A stretch of 64,000 nucleotides of DNA, from the NCBI RefSeq assembly GCF_004193775.1, contig NC_041005.1, forward strand, positions 19,067,865-19,131,864, given 5' to 3'. A program made the translations under genes and the position numbers. This DNA comes from Glycine soja. Its lineage: Eukaryota; Streptophyta; Magnoliopsida; Fabales; Fabaceae. Under the pieces are notes generated by a model. It made no database searches. It was given only the letters and a program-made list of their open reading frames with translations, and had not been told where the DNA came from. Position 1 is the first letter of the stretch. Each line of letters opens with the position of its first letter. Positions 31,168 to 43,898 of the stretch are shown here, in pieces.

Positions 31168-31452
31168 GGCATTTGTATTTTTGCTTTAATTTTGACAAGA
31201 TGAACATTTTTGTTCCTTAATAAAAATGAGCTTGGTTCAATTTTATGTCTTTGCTAAAAAATTTTGCGCGAGTCCAATACTTCGAAAACTTATCTTTAGC
31301 ATGCATTCATGTTTAGTTCTTTGTCGCATTGCTCATTGCATTTTCATTCTTCGACCGCAGTAAATGCCATAACTAAAAACGCTTTAAGGCACCCCTATCG
31401 AACCCGTTCCAAAACTAGAGTCATGGGTTAAATAGAAGAGGTGCAAGAATAA

Positions 31453-34400
31453 ATGAAGGCTGATATGGAGGCCTTGAAAGATCAAATGACCTCCATGATG
31501 GAGGTCATGTTAAGCATGAAGCGAATGATGAAAGATCAAATGACCTCCATGATGGCCGCCACCAGCGCCGCCACTGAGGTAGATCCAACCCATCCATCCG
31601 CCATAAACCAAGCGAACCAGCCTATCCCGGACGTGGTGGGTCAAGGAAGAGAGGTGCTGGGCAGCACCGACAGCCCACACATGGGGCATAATAGGAATGC
31701 TTACCTCTATGGCTTACCACCCCTCAATTATATGCCGCCCACCATGCACATGCCCAATGAGAACATTAATCATGTCGTTCCCCTTACTGTTGTGGGTCAG
31801 CAACCCCAGCCTGTAGGGGGCGCCCGTGAAGAACCTTGAGAGCATGCTCAAGGTGACTTCGACCCATATCCCACATTCACCACCGAGGGACCGACATTTA
31901 ATGTTATGCCCCAACCCAACACCGTGAGAGCTCCTCAACCCCGCCCTCTGTAACCGTTTCATTTCTCAGTAGGGAGACTACCTCCGATTGTGGAGGAAAG
32001 AGAGAAACTTGATCTCATTGACGAGAGATTAAGGGCTGTCAAAGGGTTTGGGGATTACCCGTTAATCGATATGGCATAATTGTGTTTGGTGCCTGATATT
32101 GTCATCCCCCCAAAGTTCAAGGTACCATATTTCGACAAGTACAAGGGGACCGCCTACCCCAAAAACCACCTGAAAATGTACTGCCGAAAAATGGGGGCAT
32201 ATTCCAGGGATGAGAAACTATTAATGCATTTCTTCCAAGAAAGTTTGGCCAGAGTGGCGGTCATCTGGTATACCAATTTGGAGACTTCTTGTATCCGCTC
32301 ATGAAAGGATTTGATTACGGCATTCATTAGGCAATACCAATACAATACTGACATGGCTCCTGACAGAACCCAGCTGCAAAATATGAGCAAGCGGGACCAT
32401 GAGTCATTTAAGGAGTATGCCCAACGGTGGAAGGACTTGGCAGCACAAGTGGCACCCCCTATGGTAGAAAGAGAGATGATCACTATGATAGTGGACACGC
32501 TGCCAATGTTCTACTATGAAAAGTTGGTGGGTTACATGCCCTCTAGCTTCGCAGATTTAGTATTTGTGAGCGAGAGGATCGAAGTAGGCCTAAAAAGAGG
32601 GAAGTTCGATTATGTCGCTCGTGTCAGTATGAGTAATAGAAGTTTCAGAGCAAGTGGGGCAAAGAAGAAGGAAGGTGTTAGTGTTTAGCTCTACTGAGCT
32701 TTAAAAGATTGGCTAAGATTTTGTTAAAACATAAGCACTTAGACAATGAAGGAAAGCTGGAGTTGCTGCACGTGATGTCCAACGTTATGTCAAGGAATAA
32801 GATCGGGCTGCACAATGCACAATGCAAGATAAAATGTCAAATGAAGAATTGAAGTTGCAGGATCCACGATGTCGGATACAATGTCCTGACATCCTGCCCG
32901 AGAATACTGGAGTTGCTGTACAATGCAAGATAAAAGTCAAGTGCAGAAGTGAAGCTGCAGGATCCACGATGTCGGACACGATGTCCTGACATCCGGCCCG
33001 ATAATACTGGACATATAAATCTGTTATATCTTTAACAGATTATTGTGCAGTTAGCAAGAGATTAGATGATCTATCTTCTGGAACGAATTAAAAGATCATT
33101 AAAGTTCGAATTTCAAAGTAGAAGAGTTCGTTCAGGGATTAAAGATTAAAGATTAAAGATTCAAACTAAAAGATCAAAAGTTATCTTTTAGTTCTTTAAC
33201 TGCAGATTTTTCAGAAGAAGATAGATCTCCTCCAGCATCAAGGAGTTGCAGCCCAGAATCGTACACGGCTATATAATCATGGAGGCTGCACGAGTTCTGT
33301 ACCAAGTCCGGGATTGAAGAGTTATTTTGTGAGTTTTGGGACTTGAGTCTTTTGTGAGCCACCTTGATGGTACCCTAACATCAAGTGTTGGACCTATGTG
33401 TGTAGAGTTGATCTCTAGTGTGTAGAGTTGATCTCTTGTGTCTAGAGTTGATCTCTAGTGTGTAGAGTTGATCTCTTTTGTTCAGAGTTGATCTCTGGTG
33501 TGTCTTTGACTTAATTGTAAACACGGGAGTGTGAGTGAGAGGGAGTGAGCAGAGGTTCTCATATCTAAGAGTGGCTCTTAGGTAGAGATCGCACGGGTAG
33601 TGGTTAGGTGAGAAGGTTGTAAACAGGGGCTGTTAGACCTTGAACTAACACTATTGAGAGTGGATTTCCTCCCTGGCTTGGTAGCCCCCAGATGTAGGTG
33701 AGGTTGCACCGAACTGGGTTAACAATCCTCTTGTGTTATTTACTTGTTTAATCTGTTCATACGGACGCATATAATCTGCATGTTCTGAAGCGTGATGTCG
33801 TGACATCCGGTACGACATCTGTCCCCTGGTATCAGAATTTCAGAAGGGGATGCCCATGCCGTGACTTCGGCTCCTACTTGGCTGAAACCCCAGCAAACCC
33901 CTCACAACGCTTACCAATTTGCCCAACATCAACCAAGATTTTCAGCCCGTGTCGAATACCCTTCCAATCCGACGCTTATCTAGCAAAGGGCATCCGCTCA
34001 ACCACAAAGGGCCCCCGTTCAAAACTCGACTCCCACATAACCTTGCCCCGTCGATAATTCCAATCCTAGCACGAGCACCAAAATGAGAAAGAATTTTCCA
34101 GTGAAGAAACTTGTGGAATTCAACCCAATCCCGATGTCATACGTGGACTTGCTATCATCCTTGATCGCCAACCAAATGGTGGTGGTGACCCCCGAGAGGA
34201 TTTACCAATCTTCTTTCCCTTGATGGTACAACCCCAACGCAATCATGGGGGTGCCCCAGGACATTCGATTGAACAGTGTGTAGCCCTCAAACATAAGGTC
34301 CAGAGTTTGATCGATGCGGGGTGGTTGACGTTCCAAGAGGATGACCTAAACGTAAAGACGAATCCTCTTGCAAGTCACGGGGGACCAACGGTTAATGCGG

Positions 34401-34594
34401 TGGAGGAGTGCGGACCTTAGAGGCCGAAGCAAATGAAAGATGTGGTAACCTCTAGGAGGTTTATATTGAAGGCACTGTGCGAGGTAGGCATCATTTGCTT
34501 TGACGTGGGCGAGGGGGATACCTGCTTAATACTCTCGGGGGCAGCGCACGACGTAGAGGCATGCCCAGCGGCAGAGGATATGCTGTAAGGGATA
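31453..34594 (+). pseudogene. Tat element gag, broken
   Basis: Opens with a Met-rich repeat, in which DQMTSMMEVMLSMK is followed by a second DQMTSMM block, then a Pro-rich linker (YLYGLPPLNYMPPTMHMPNE). The gag core has KFKVPYFDKYKGTAYPKNHL, WYTNLE, FIRQYQYNTDMAPDRTQLQNM, ESFKEYAQRWKDLAAQV and MFYYEKLVGYMPSSFADLV. Stops occur at about 31839, 31950, 32078 and 32304. The second solo LTR interrupts it at 32676. After 33847 the frame continues weakly (PVKKLVEFNPIPMSYVDLL, near 34093) toward the protease. No zinc knuckle was seen. Confidence 0.8.
32676..33842 (+). mobile_element. SIRE1 solo LTR (1167 bp)
   Basis: TGTTAGTGTTTAGC...ATCAGAATTTCA, flanked by GAAGG on both sides (32671-32675 and 33843-33847). 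It has two of the 100-bp units and a GCTATATAATCATGG TATA box near 33268. Closer to the intact SIRE1 LTRs than the 28534 copy. Confidence 0.94.
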
Positions 34595-36187
34595 ATGGAT
34601 CAAGGCTGGTTTGAGGTTTGTGGTGCGAGGAAGGGGGAGAAACACGTGTGCATGCAATCGGCCGATAAAAGCCTGAGCAAGTCCAAGCCGTTGGTGATCC
34701 ACTTCACCAGAGATGCTTCCATGCAAAAGCCCCGAGGCTTCCAGCCTATCCCGGGTGTTACTAACATCTCTGGCACGAGCAGTATGACTCGTAGCAGGCG
34801 AATCTTCGCAGCACCCGACTTGTTGGTGCGGTCCAAGGACACGAAGGGAAAGGCAAAGGTGAGCATGGAAGAAAGCGACTAGGCAAACCCGATTCTGGAT
34901 GAGGAGATCCCAATTGGAAGATTTGCTAAGGGAGAGGAAGACTTCAGCAAAAAGAAAATATTTGCTAAAGAAGCAAGTGAGTTCCTTCAGATCATCCAGC
35001 AAAGTGAGTTCCTTCAGATCATCCAGCAAAGTGAGTTCAAAGTAATTAAACAGCTCAATAAAACCCCAGCTAGGGTCTCCCTGTTGGAACTAATCATGAA
35101 CTCGGAGCCTCATCGGGCACTTTTGGTCAAAATCTTGAACGAAGCCCATGTAGCCCAAGATATCTCTGTGGAGGGCTTCGGAGGCATCATCAACAATATT
35201 ACCGCCAACAATTGCCTTACGTCCGCCGATGAGAAGATACTTGTCGAGGGCCAGGGACATAATAGGGCCTTACATGTATCCATCAAGTGCTTGGACCACA
35301 TCGTGGCTAAGGTGCTCATTGACAAAGGCTTGTTGCTTAATGTCATGCCCAAGACTACATTGGACAAACTATCTTTCAACGCGTCACACATAAGGCCGAG
35401 CTCCTTGGTGGTGCGGGCTTTTGACGGCAGCCACCGGGACGTAAGGGGGGAGATTGATCTCCCAATTCAGATTGGACCCCATGTCTACCAGATCACTTTC
35501 CAAGTGATGGATATGAACCCGGCCTATAGTTATCTTTTAGGCCGACCTTGGATTCACTCAGTCGGGGTAGTCCCTTCAATGCTCCACCAAAGGTTGAAAT
35601 TTGTCGTGGAAGGGCAGTTAATCATAGTCTCGGGGGAGGAAGACATTCTTGTAAGTTGTCCTTCTTCTACGCCATATGTGAAAGCCATGGAGGAGTCCTT
35701 GGAGACATCCTTTCAAGCTTTGGAAGTGGTAAGCAACGCTTATGTCGAGTCTCCCTTGGTGCAACCGCACTCATCTGGTGCTGCATTGATGGTAGCCCAT
35801 GTGATGTTAGGGCATGGGTACGAGCCCAAAATGGGTTTGGGTCGGAACGGCGATGGCATGGCGAGCCTGGTAGAGTTAAAGAAGAACCACGAAAGGTTCG
35901 GGCTAGGATATAAGCCTACACGCACCGACGTGAGGAGAAGTGCCCTAGAAAGGAGGGGTAGAAGCTTGGGCCAACCGCAAGGACCGCAAGCGAAAGGGAT
36001 TTCCTTATGTCACATCAGTGAAAGCTTTGTCAATGCAGGCTGGATGTGTAAAGGGCGGGTCGCCACGATCCACGATAAAGTTCCTCAAGAGCAATCAAAT
36101 TGGGTACGGTCGTGCCCTCCTGAGTTCGAGTTAGGGAATTGGCAAATTGTCGAGCAACTCGGAATTTCCGTGGTAAACATAATGTAA
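34595..36187 (+). pseudogene. Tat element protease region with G-patch-like domain
   Basis: 34595-34882 reads HFTRDASMQKPRGFQPIPG and ends at a stop. From about 34890 the frame is open to 36187, with an exact 28-bp tandem duplication (EFLQIIQQS twice, 34978-35040). A retropepsin-like segment follows: KVLIDKGLLLNVMPKTTLDKL, then RAFDGSHRDVRGEIDLPI and YSYLLGRPWIH. The catalytic D-S/T-G is altered to DKG. After this comes VMLGHGYEPKMGLGRNGDG ... RFGLGYKPTRTD, a Gly-rich segment typical of a G-patch. A G-patch next to protease is also known in some retroviral proteases. The altered active site argues against activity. Confidence 0.8.
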
Positions 36188-36253
36188 TTTGTTAGTCCTT
36201 ACCGTATAGTTGGGCCTAGGCTTTAGGGTTTTCTCCCTGTCTAGGCTTGTCTT

Positions 36254-38330
36254 TTGCTATCAAATATATATAAATACAATCTTTCTTCATTTGTTCGTGC
36301 ACTTTCATCCATTCTCATTCGTCCCATGTTTATTTTTGTTGCGATCAAATGGTACAGATCCGACAATGAGTCTTGTAAAGGTACTAATACCGAGGACCTA
36401 GACGTCGATTTTGAGCTACTAGTAAACCAAGCCGAGGATGAAGAAGATGAAGATTGTGGGCTTCCCCCAGAGCTAAAAACAATGGTTGAACAAGAAGACC
36501 AAGAAGTGAAGCCACACCAAGAAGAAATGGATATCGTAAACTTGGGTGTTGGTGAAGAAAGAAAAGAGGCAAAGGTTGGTACGAGCATGACCACACCTAT
36601 CTGAGATGAATTGGTGGCTCTGCTACAAGACTACCAAGACATCTTCGCTTGGTCATACCAAGATATGCCCGGCTTGAGCCCCAACATTGTGCAACATAGG
36701 TTGCCTCTGAATCCTAGTTGCTCCCCGGTGAAACAAAAACTAAGAAGGATGAAGCTCGAGATGTCCTTAAAAATAAAGGAAGAGGTGAAGAAGCAGTTTG
36801 TCGCTGGCTTTTTGGCTGTGGCTCAATACCCTGAATGGGTTGCCAACATTGTGCCTGTCTGTAAGAAAGACGGGAAGGTGCAAATGTGCATGGACTATTG
36901 GGATCGAAACCGAGCCAGTCCAAAGGACAACTTTCCTTTATTGCACATCGATGTCCTTGTAGACAACACCGCCAACTTTGCTTTGTTTTCTTTCATGGAC
37001 GGGTTTTCGAGCTATAACCAAATAAAGATGGCACCGGAGGACATGGAAAATACAACCTTCGTCACCCTGTGGGGGACATTCTGCTACAAAGTGATGTCCT
37101 TCGGGCTTAAGAAAATTGGGGCAACCTACCAACGGGCTATGGTGGCATTATTCCACGACATAATGCACAAAGAAATTAAAGTCTATGTGGATGATATGAT
37201 TGCCAAGTCTAAAACTAAGGAGGAACATCTCGTCAACTTACAGAAGTTGTTTGAAAGGCTGCGTAAGTACCAATTAAGATTGAATCCTGCCAAGTGCACT
37301 TTCAGGGTCAAGTCGGGAAAATTGCTCGGTTTTATCGTAAGCCAGAAAGGGATAGAGGTGGACCTAGACAAGGTGAAATCCATCATTGAGATGCCCGAGC
37401 CACACACCGAGAAGCAGGTCCGAGGCTTCCTAGGACGTCTGAATTATATAGCATGGTTCATATCACAGCTAACCACTACTTGTGAGCCTCTCTTCAAGCT
37501 ATTGCGTAAGAATCAGTCTGTCCAATGGAACAACGACTGCCAAGTGGCATTTGGAAGGATCAAGTGATGCCTTATGAATCCCCCTTATCCTATATATGAT
37601 TGTATTGGATGAGTTGATGGGGTGTATGCTGGGGCAGCATGACGTGTCCGGAAAAAGGGAACGAGTTGTCTATTACCTAAGCAAGAAGTTCACGACATGT
37701 GAAATGAACTATTCTTTGCTTGAAAGGACATACTGTGCCTTGGTATGGGTAGCCCACCGTCTAAGGTAGTATATGTTGAGCTACACCACTTGGTTGGTGT
37801 CCAAAATGGACCTAGACAAGCACATACTTGGTTGTTTATGTCACTCAAAAGGCGATAAAGGGAAGCGCCTTGGCAGATTACCTGGCTCAGCAACCCATCA
37901 ACGACTACCAACCTATGCATCCAGAATTCCCGGATGAGGACATCATGACCTTGTTCGAGGAGGAGGTGGAGGATGAAGATAGGGACAAATGGATATTGTG
38001 GTTCGACGACGCGTCCAACACACTAGGCCACAGAATTGGGGCAGTTTTGGTTACCCCTGACGTTCAATGCATACCCTTCACGGCTAGGATGAGCTTTGAT
38101 TGCGCGAATAACATAGCTGAGTACGAGGTGTGCACCCTTGGGATCCAAGTAGCAATTGACTTCAAGGTCAAGTTGCTCAAAGTATATGGGGACTCAGCCT
38201 TTGTGATCCACCAATTGAAAGAAGAATGGGAGACCAGGGATCACATGTTGATACCCTACCAGGCTTACATCAGAAAATTGATAGGGTATTTCGATGATAT
38301 CTTCTTCATCACATTCCTCGAGAGGAGAAT
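36254..38330 (+). pseudogene. Tat element RT and dual RNase H
   Basis: After an acidic lead (VNQAEDEEDEDCGLPPEL) and a stop at 36602, RT runs 36611-37567: QDYQDIFAWSYQDMPGL, VPVCKKDGKVQMCMDYWDRN, FSFMDGFSSYNQIKMAPED, FGLKKIGATYQRAM, VYVDDMIAKSKT, LGFIVSQKGIEVD. Core motifs are present (the first motif D is in FMDGFSSYNQI, and YVDD is kept). RNase H follows with MGCMLGQHDVSGKRERVVYY and FTTCEMNYSLLERTYCALVW, but is cut short near 37800 by a deletion. A second RNase H (ILWFDDASNTLGHRIGAVL, ANNIAEYEVCTLGIQVAID, VYGDSAFVIHQL) spans 37828-38330. Dual RNase H is a known trait of the Tat lineage. Frameshifts lie near 37570, 37800 and 38320. Confidence 0.85.
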
Positions 38331-38333
38331 CAA

Positions 38334-39698
38334 ATGGTCGATGCGCTTGCCACTCTAGCATCCATGTTTCAACTGACCCCGCATAAGGACTTGCCGCACA
38401 TCGAATTCAGATGTCGCAGCAAGCTCGCACATTGCTGCTTGGTAGAAGAGGAGCAAGATGGTAGACCTTGGTACTTTGACATCAAGCGATACATCAAAGA
38501 CAAGGAGTACCCACGAGAAGCTTACGGCAACGACAAGAGAACGTTGCGAAGGTTAACAGTCGGTTTCTTCCTGAGTGGAGGTATCCTGTACAAGAGAAAC
38601 CATGACATGGTTTTGCTCCAATGTGTGGATGCCAAAGAGGCTGAGCAGATGCTAATGGAAGTTCACGAAGGGTCCTTTGGAACACACGCCAACGGGCATG
38701 CCATGGCTCAAAAGATTCTGAGAGCAGGGTATTACTGGTTCACCATGGAAAACAATTGTTGTATCCATGTGAGAAAGTGCCACAAGTGCCAGGCATTCAC
38801 CAACAATGTCAACACTCCACCCGTGCCTTTGAACATCTTGGCGGCACCTTGGCCGTTCTCTATGTGGAGAATAGACGTGATTAGGGCTATTGAGCCCAAA
38901 GCTTCGAATGGGCATTGCTTCATTTTGGTCGCCATTGACTACTTCACCAAATGGGTTGAAGAGACTTCATACGCTAGTGTGACAAGGAGTGTGGTGGTCA
39001 GGTTCATCAAAAAGGAGATAATCTGCCGGTATAGGTTACCCAAGATGATTATCACCGACAATGCCACCAATCTGAACAATAAAATGATGAAGGAAATGTG
39101 TGAGGATTTCAAGATCCAACACCATAATTTTACGCCTTACATGCCCAAGATGAATGGGATAGTTGAGGTTGCTAATAAGAACATCAAAAAGATAGTTCAG
39201 AAGATGACCGTGTCATACAAGGATTGGCACGAGATGCTCCCTTTCGCGCTACATGGTTATCAAAACTTGGTGCACACATCAACTGGGGCAACTCCATTCT
39301 CTTTAGTGTATGGGATGGAGGTTGTGTTGTCGTTTGAAGTAGAGGTCCCCTCTTTGAGGATTCTGACTGAGTCAGGGTTGGAAGAGCCAGAATGGGCCCA
39401 AACACGCTTTGATCACCTGAATCTTATAGAAGGTAAGAGATTGGCTGCCATGAGCCATGGAAGATTATATCTAAGTCGAGTGAAGAACGCTTTCGACAAG
39501 AAGGTATGCCCACGCAAGTTCAACGAATGGGATCTCATCTTGAAGAAAGTATCCCGGGGCAGCCAAAGGGTTCAATACAGGGTTGTTCTCCAAAGACTCA
39601 TTAGGATCTCCAAAGTCTTCCAATCCTTTGTAAACCATGATCGCAACATTAATAAACATTGGATTGACGATTTCCTATGTTGTGTTTTTACTTCTTGA
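38334..39698 (+). pseudogene. Tat element integrase
   Basis: 454 codons open from ALATLASMFQLTP. Zinc-binding region is HEGSFGTHANGHAMAQKI ... CIHVRKCHKCQAF. The core has D in MWRIDVIRAIEP, D in MIITDNATNLNN and E in NGIVEVANKNIKK. The chain is open to the C-terminus, but it is out of frame with the RNase H part (frameshift near 38320). Several substitutions in normally constant residues, such as Ala for Gly in TDNGTN, suggest decay. No separate start; it would be cleaved from a polyprotein. Confidence 0.85.
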
Positions 39699-41086
39699 GA
39701 ACCTACACTTTCAATTTTGCCCACTGAATCCGAAGCCATTTGGCTCAATCAAAGGGGTGTCGTAAGCGTTTAAGTAAAATTGAACATAATAAAATTTGTT
39801 TAATTATTGCACTTAAACTTCCTAATCATAAGCATGCATGCATGTGCATCTTGTCATCCTGAGGATCGGAGGATAAATGGAAATCCATTTTGAGTAGTGA
39901 TCAATATCACACCAAAATTGGGACAAGGGCAAGTGAAAGGTAATATGGGTATTTTGTGGTTGGTTTCACACTTTCTGCATGATGTCATTTCCTTTATTCG
40001 AAAGCTTAGGGACAGGTACGAGCAGGTGCTAGGCCCGTGATCAACAAATCATCATCATGCGTCTGGCTCAAGACGTTAAAGAAGCACTACTAGGAGGCAG
40101 CCTAGTATCTCAAATTCTCTTCTTTAAGATTCATGCTTTTATTTATCTGTTTCTTGAATTATATTTGAATGCGCCTAGTTTATTTGCAACCATAGGAGTT
40201 TAAAAATAATAATGGCAAGGAATAGTTTAAATTGTTGCAAAGGAGTTTTGCAAAAAAAAAGGGGGGGGGGGGGGTTAGCTCGCCTGGGCAAGCATGTTTG
40301 GCAGAGTTTTTAAAAAAGGGGGAGGGGTGAAGCTTTCTTCACCCTATTTTCTTCCCCAAACAACTCTAAGAGCACCAAAGCTACGGGATTCACGAACCCA
40401 GCAGCCCTAAGTGCTTTCATTTCTTTGCATTTTCGTTCATCCCTACATGTAAGTGCCATTTTCCTTTGATCTTTGGCTTCCCATTGTAGTATCTTAGTGC
40501 TTTGTTTGCTTGTTTTTTGCAAATTTCATGAGGCAATGTATGTGTGGATTCATGCTTGTTTGCTTGAATTGGGGGCCTGTAGGGGATTGCCATAGACCTA
40601 TTTTGAGTGCTAAGATGAATGGGCATGTCGCATTGCCCCCGTTCCTCATTTTTTTAGGTTTGAACATGCGCCCACCAAGTGTTCGGTGAAATGCCTCAAT
40701 GGCATTTGCGTGTGGTTTTATGAAATTTGGTTTGTGGAACAAATTTGTGCATATATGGCTGCCATTTTGAATGTGTGGAAAGTTTATAGAAGATATAATA
40801 AAGTTCCAAAAATATGACTTAGGCTTAGGAATCTAAATTTTGTTTTCTTGAGTGCAAAAATACGTTGAATTACATGAATATGAGGGCATGCTTATGTGGA
40901 TTTTACTAGCATTTGGGCTTGCAGCGTCATGGTGAATGCCTTGCACCTAGATAGCATGAAAATGATTTTCAAAATATATGAATATATATGTGAATATATA
41001 GCATGAAAATGCTTTTCAAAATATATGAATATATATGTGTGAATATAAAGCAAGAAAATGCTTTTCAAAATATATGAATATATATG

Positions 41087-41134
<48 letters not shown>

Positions 41135-41439
41135 CATGTGTGTGTGTGTGTGTGTGAATATATAGCATGAAAATGATTTTCAAAATGTATGCATATGTAT
41201 GTGAATATATAGCAAAAAAAAATGCCTTTCAAAATGTGTAGGTAGCATAAAAATGCCTTTAAAAAATGTATGTATATGCATGTATATAAATATATATCAT
41301 AAAATAACCCATGCATCACTGTGTAAGTATTTTCTAATTACACATTGACATTTGTGTTTGGTAGGAAAAAAAAAGAGCGTCGACCATTTTAGTTTGTTTG
41401 GCCTTTATTGTGATAATGGGTAATTCATGCAAACTAACT
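39699..41439 (+). other. Tat element spacer after integrase
   Basis: No gene recognised. Includes an A9-G14 homopolymer run at about 40250-40274 followed by AGCTCGCCTGGGC (also found in the LTRs), and a minisatellite at 40956-41300. Confidence 0.6.
40956..41300. repeat. Minisatellite with embedded TA/TG microsatellite
   Basis: Six imperfect units of about 45-50 bp, each opening GCATGAAAATGCTTTTCAAAA with variation (about 40956, 41001, 41049, 41165, 41212, 41247). A long TA run followed by a TG run (about 41090-41155) interrupts the third unit. Confidence 0.8.
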
Positions 41440-42185
41440 TTACAAATGTGTCCTTATAGGAAAGGGCTCCGAAGAAGCTTCCAGCCAAGAGGTCGAGAAA
41501 AGATGCTGCTGGAGAGGGTTCCAATGCAGCCCCACAGGTGGACATGGATTTTGATGGGCACAAGTTCCAGAGTGAGGAACACCAGCAACGACTTGAGGCC
41601 ATTAAAGGCTGGTCGTTCCTTAAGGAGAGACGAGTCCAGCCGAGGGACGGAGAGTATACTGAGTTTCAAGAGGAAATTTCCCGAAAGCAATGGACTCAAC
41701 TGGTGTCACCCATGGCTAAGTACGACCTAGAGATAGTCATGGAGTTTTATGCCAATGCCTGGCCCACAGAGGTGGGAGTAAGAGACAAACGCTCCTGGGT
41801 GAGGGGCCACTGGATCCCCTTCGATGAGGATACCATTAACCAGTTTCTGGGGCATCCATTGGTACTAGAGGAGGGCCAATGCTGTGAGTACAGCCAGAGG
41901 AGGAGCCAAGCCTCAGGTTTCGATGAGGAGGCTATCAGCCAGTTGCTGTGCGTTCTGGGGCAGCACTTTTCTTGGAGCGTAGTGGGGAGACAGGTGCAGA
42001 TCATGAGCACCAACATGACCACCCTCACGCAGATTTGGATGACGTTGCTGCTCAGCAACATTCTACCCCCAAGCAGTTCGGGGCCATGGTTGCCTAGCTT
42101 GGGGATGACCCCAATTTTGAGACAGGGGCAGGACCCGCAGGGGCCCATGGGGATGACGAGGGAGCTTGGGAGGATGACGATATGA
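41440..42185 (+). CDS. Tat element downstream ORF, plant-transposon-protein domain
   Basis: The open frame 41538-42185 (preceded in phase by a basic AKRSRKDAAGEG lead) includes EEHQQRLEAIKGWSFLKERR, EFYANAWPTEVGVRDKRSWVRG, WIPFDEDTINQFLGHPLVLEE and TNMTTLTQIWMTLLLSNILP. This matches the putative plant transposon protein domain (PF20167) seen in many legume retroelement proteins. It lies in sense orientation between integrase and the 3' LTR, as the env-like ORF does in SIRE1. After about residue 170 the frame looks shifted (GPWLPSLGMTPIL), so the C-terminus is probably broken. Function unknown; no signal peptide seen. Confidence 0.65.
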
Positions 42186-42868
42186 CTGATGTGCTGGATT
42201 TCTTCACTTGACGAGGCAGCGTTGCATGGCTGAGATCGCCCAAAAATTTATGATTTCGTCGTTATTTTGTTATTGCTTTCATTTTTTTATCTATTATCTC
42301 ATTTCGATAAAAATGTACTCTATGTTATTTCTTTCAGCTTTTATCTGTTATCTCATTTCGATAAAACTTTACTCTATGTTATCGCTTTCAGTTTTTTTTG
42401 TTATCTCATTGTGATAAACTTTACCGCTTCTAGTGTATTGTCGTACTATTGTGTTGTTATGGTTTGTCTGAATAAAAGAAAACTAAGTAGAAAAAAATAG
42501 TGCCTTGTGTATTGTTTTCATTTACACGCCTTTTGTTCCTCAGATTACAATTTCTTTCTAAAAAAAACCAAACAAGAAAGAAAACTAAAAAGCCAACACA
42601 CTTTTTAAAAAGAATGACCGCCAGTTTTCTTTGGAAAATTCATGGATCAAAACACTGAAAGGTTTTTTTAAAAAGAATGAATGTGCAACTAAAGGGTGAA
42701 CGCGATGAAAGAATTTCTCGAATGCCAAAATAAATTTGGATATTCGCATGATTTGATAAAAGAACAATCCTTGAAACACTGATTCAATCAGAATGGGGGA
42801 AAACAAACCCTAAGCCTTAGTGTTTACATGGCCACAAAGCTTTATGTTTTAGTGTCCACATGGATGCG

Positions 42869-43890
42869 TGTTATGATCCGTTTTGCATGAATTTCTAATC
42901 ATCATCATCATATGTGATGCAATCCTACCCCGCAAGCACATTGGATAGAAGACTTCAAGAAGATTGGGCCAGAGATGCAAGAGAAGGCCTTAGGGTTCTC
43001 ATGAGTCTTAGGGTAGATTTCGGGCCCATGGGATAAGTATGAGCCCGCTTATCTTTGTACATATTAGATTAAGGTTTCATTATTTTTGGGCCTTGTATTT
43101 AGGGCTCCATAATATAGGTAAGGTACCCTAGAAATATAGGATTTTTCAGCCCTTGTATTTTAGGACACCTAGACTAGTTTTTGTATTAGGGGTAGTTTTG
43201 TAATTTCACATGCATTAAGTGAATATTTGATGTGTGTGGTTGAAAATAAATTTAATTGAATTGGGAGAAGCCTAATCCAATTAAATTTTAGAGGGGGAGG
43301 TGAGCATTTTCTTGCTACACCTCATTGCCACATCATATAGTCACACTTTGTGCATGTCCTTCATGCTTTACATGCCTCATGACACCTAAGCACACTTAGT
43401 GGAGAATCTTGGACTTGATCTTGGATTAGTGAGCTGAACCATAGCTAAAATTCACTAATCATAATTAGTGAAATTTTGGCTCCAAAATTTGGCTCCACAA
43501 ATTCAATTTCAAATTCAAGTGAAATTTGAATAGAAATTCAAATTTCCCTCCAATTTTGTGTGACACTTAGGCTATAAATAGAGGCCATGTGTGTGCATTT
43601 TTTCAACTTTGATCATTTGAAAATTAAACTTCATATTTTAGAGTTCTTTTAAAGCACAAAATTTCGTGCTCTTCTCTTCCTCTCCCTTCATTCATCTTCT
43701 TCTTCCTCCAAGCTCTTATCCATGGCCTCCTATGGTGGTGAGCTTCTTCTAGACTCATCTTCTCCTTGAAGTGGTGTCTCCAATCATCTTTCTCCTTCTC
43801 CATTCCACTGCAATCAGACCTCAAGAAGCAAAGGACTTCATTGATGAAGAAGATCCAAGGCCTACAGGCTCCACATGGAGCTACATCAAT
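42869..43890 (+). mobile_element. Probable solo LTR or non-autonomous insertion, about 1 kb
   Basis: A block starting TGTTATGATCCGTTTTGC and ending GAGCTACATCAAT is flanked by the 8-bp direct repeat ATGCGTGT (42864-42871 and 43891-43898). If the target duplication is 5 bp (ATGCG), the block is 42869-43890. A TATA box in GGCTATAAATAGAGGCC (about 43570) two thirds along suggests an LTR. The end does not show the expected CA, so the class is uncertain. No coding sequence. Confidence 0.55.
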
Positions 43891-43898
43891 ATGCGTGT

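Noticed and set aside
40250..40274. A9-G14 homopolymer as a functional element
   Set aside because: Could be a sequencing or assembly artefact or simple slippage; nothing else supports function.
41090..41155. TA/TG microsatellite as a regulatory element
   Set aside because: Ordinary microsatellite inside a minisatellite; no further evidence.
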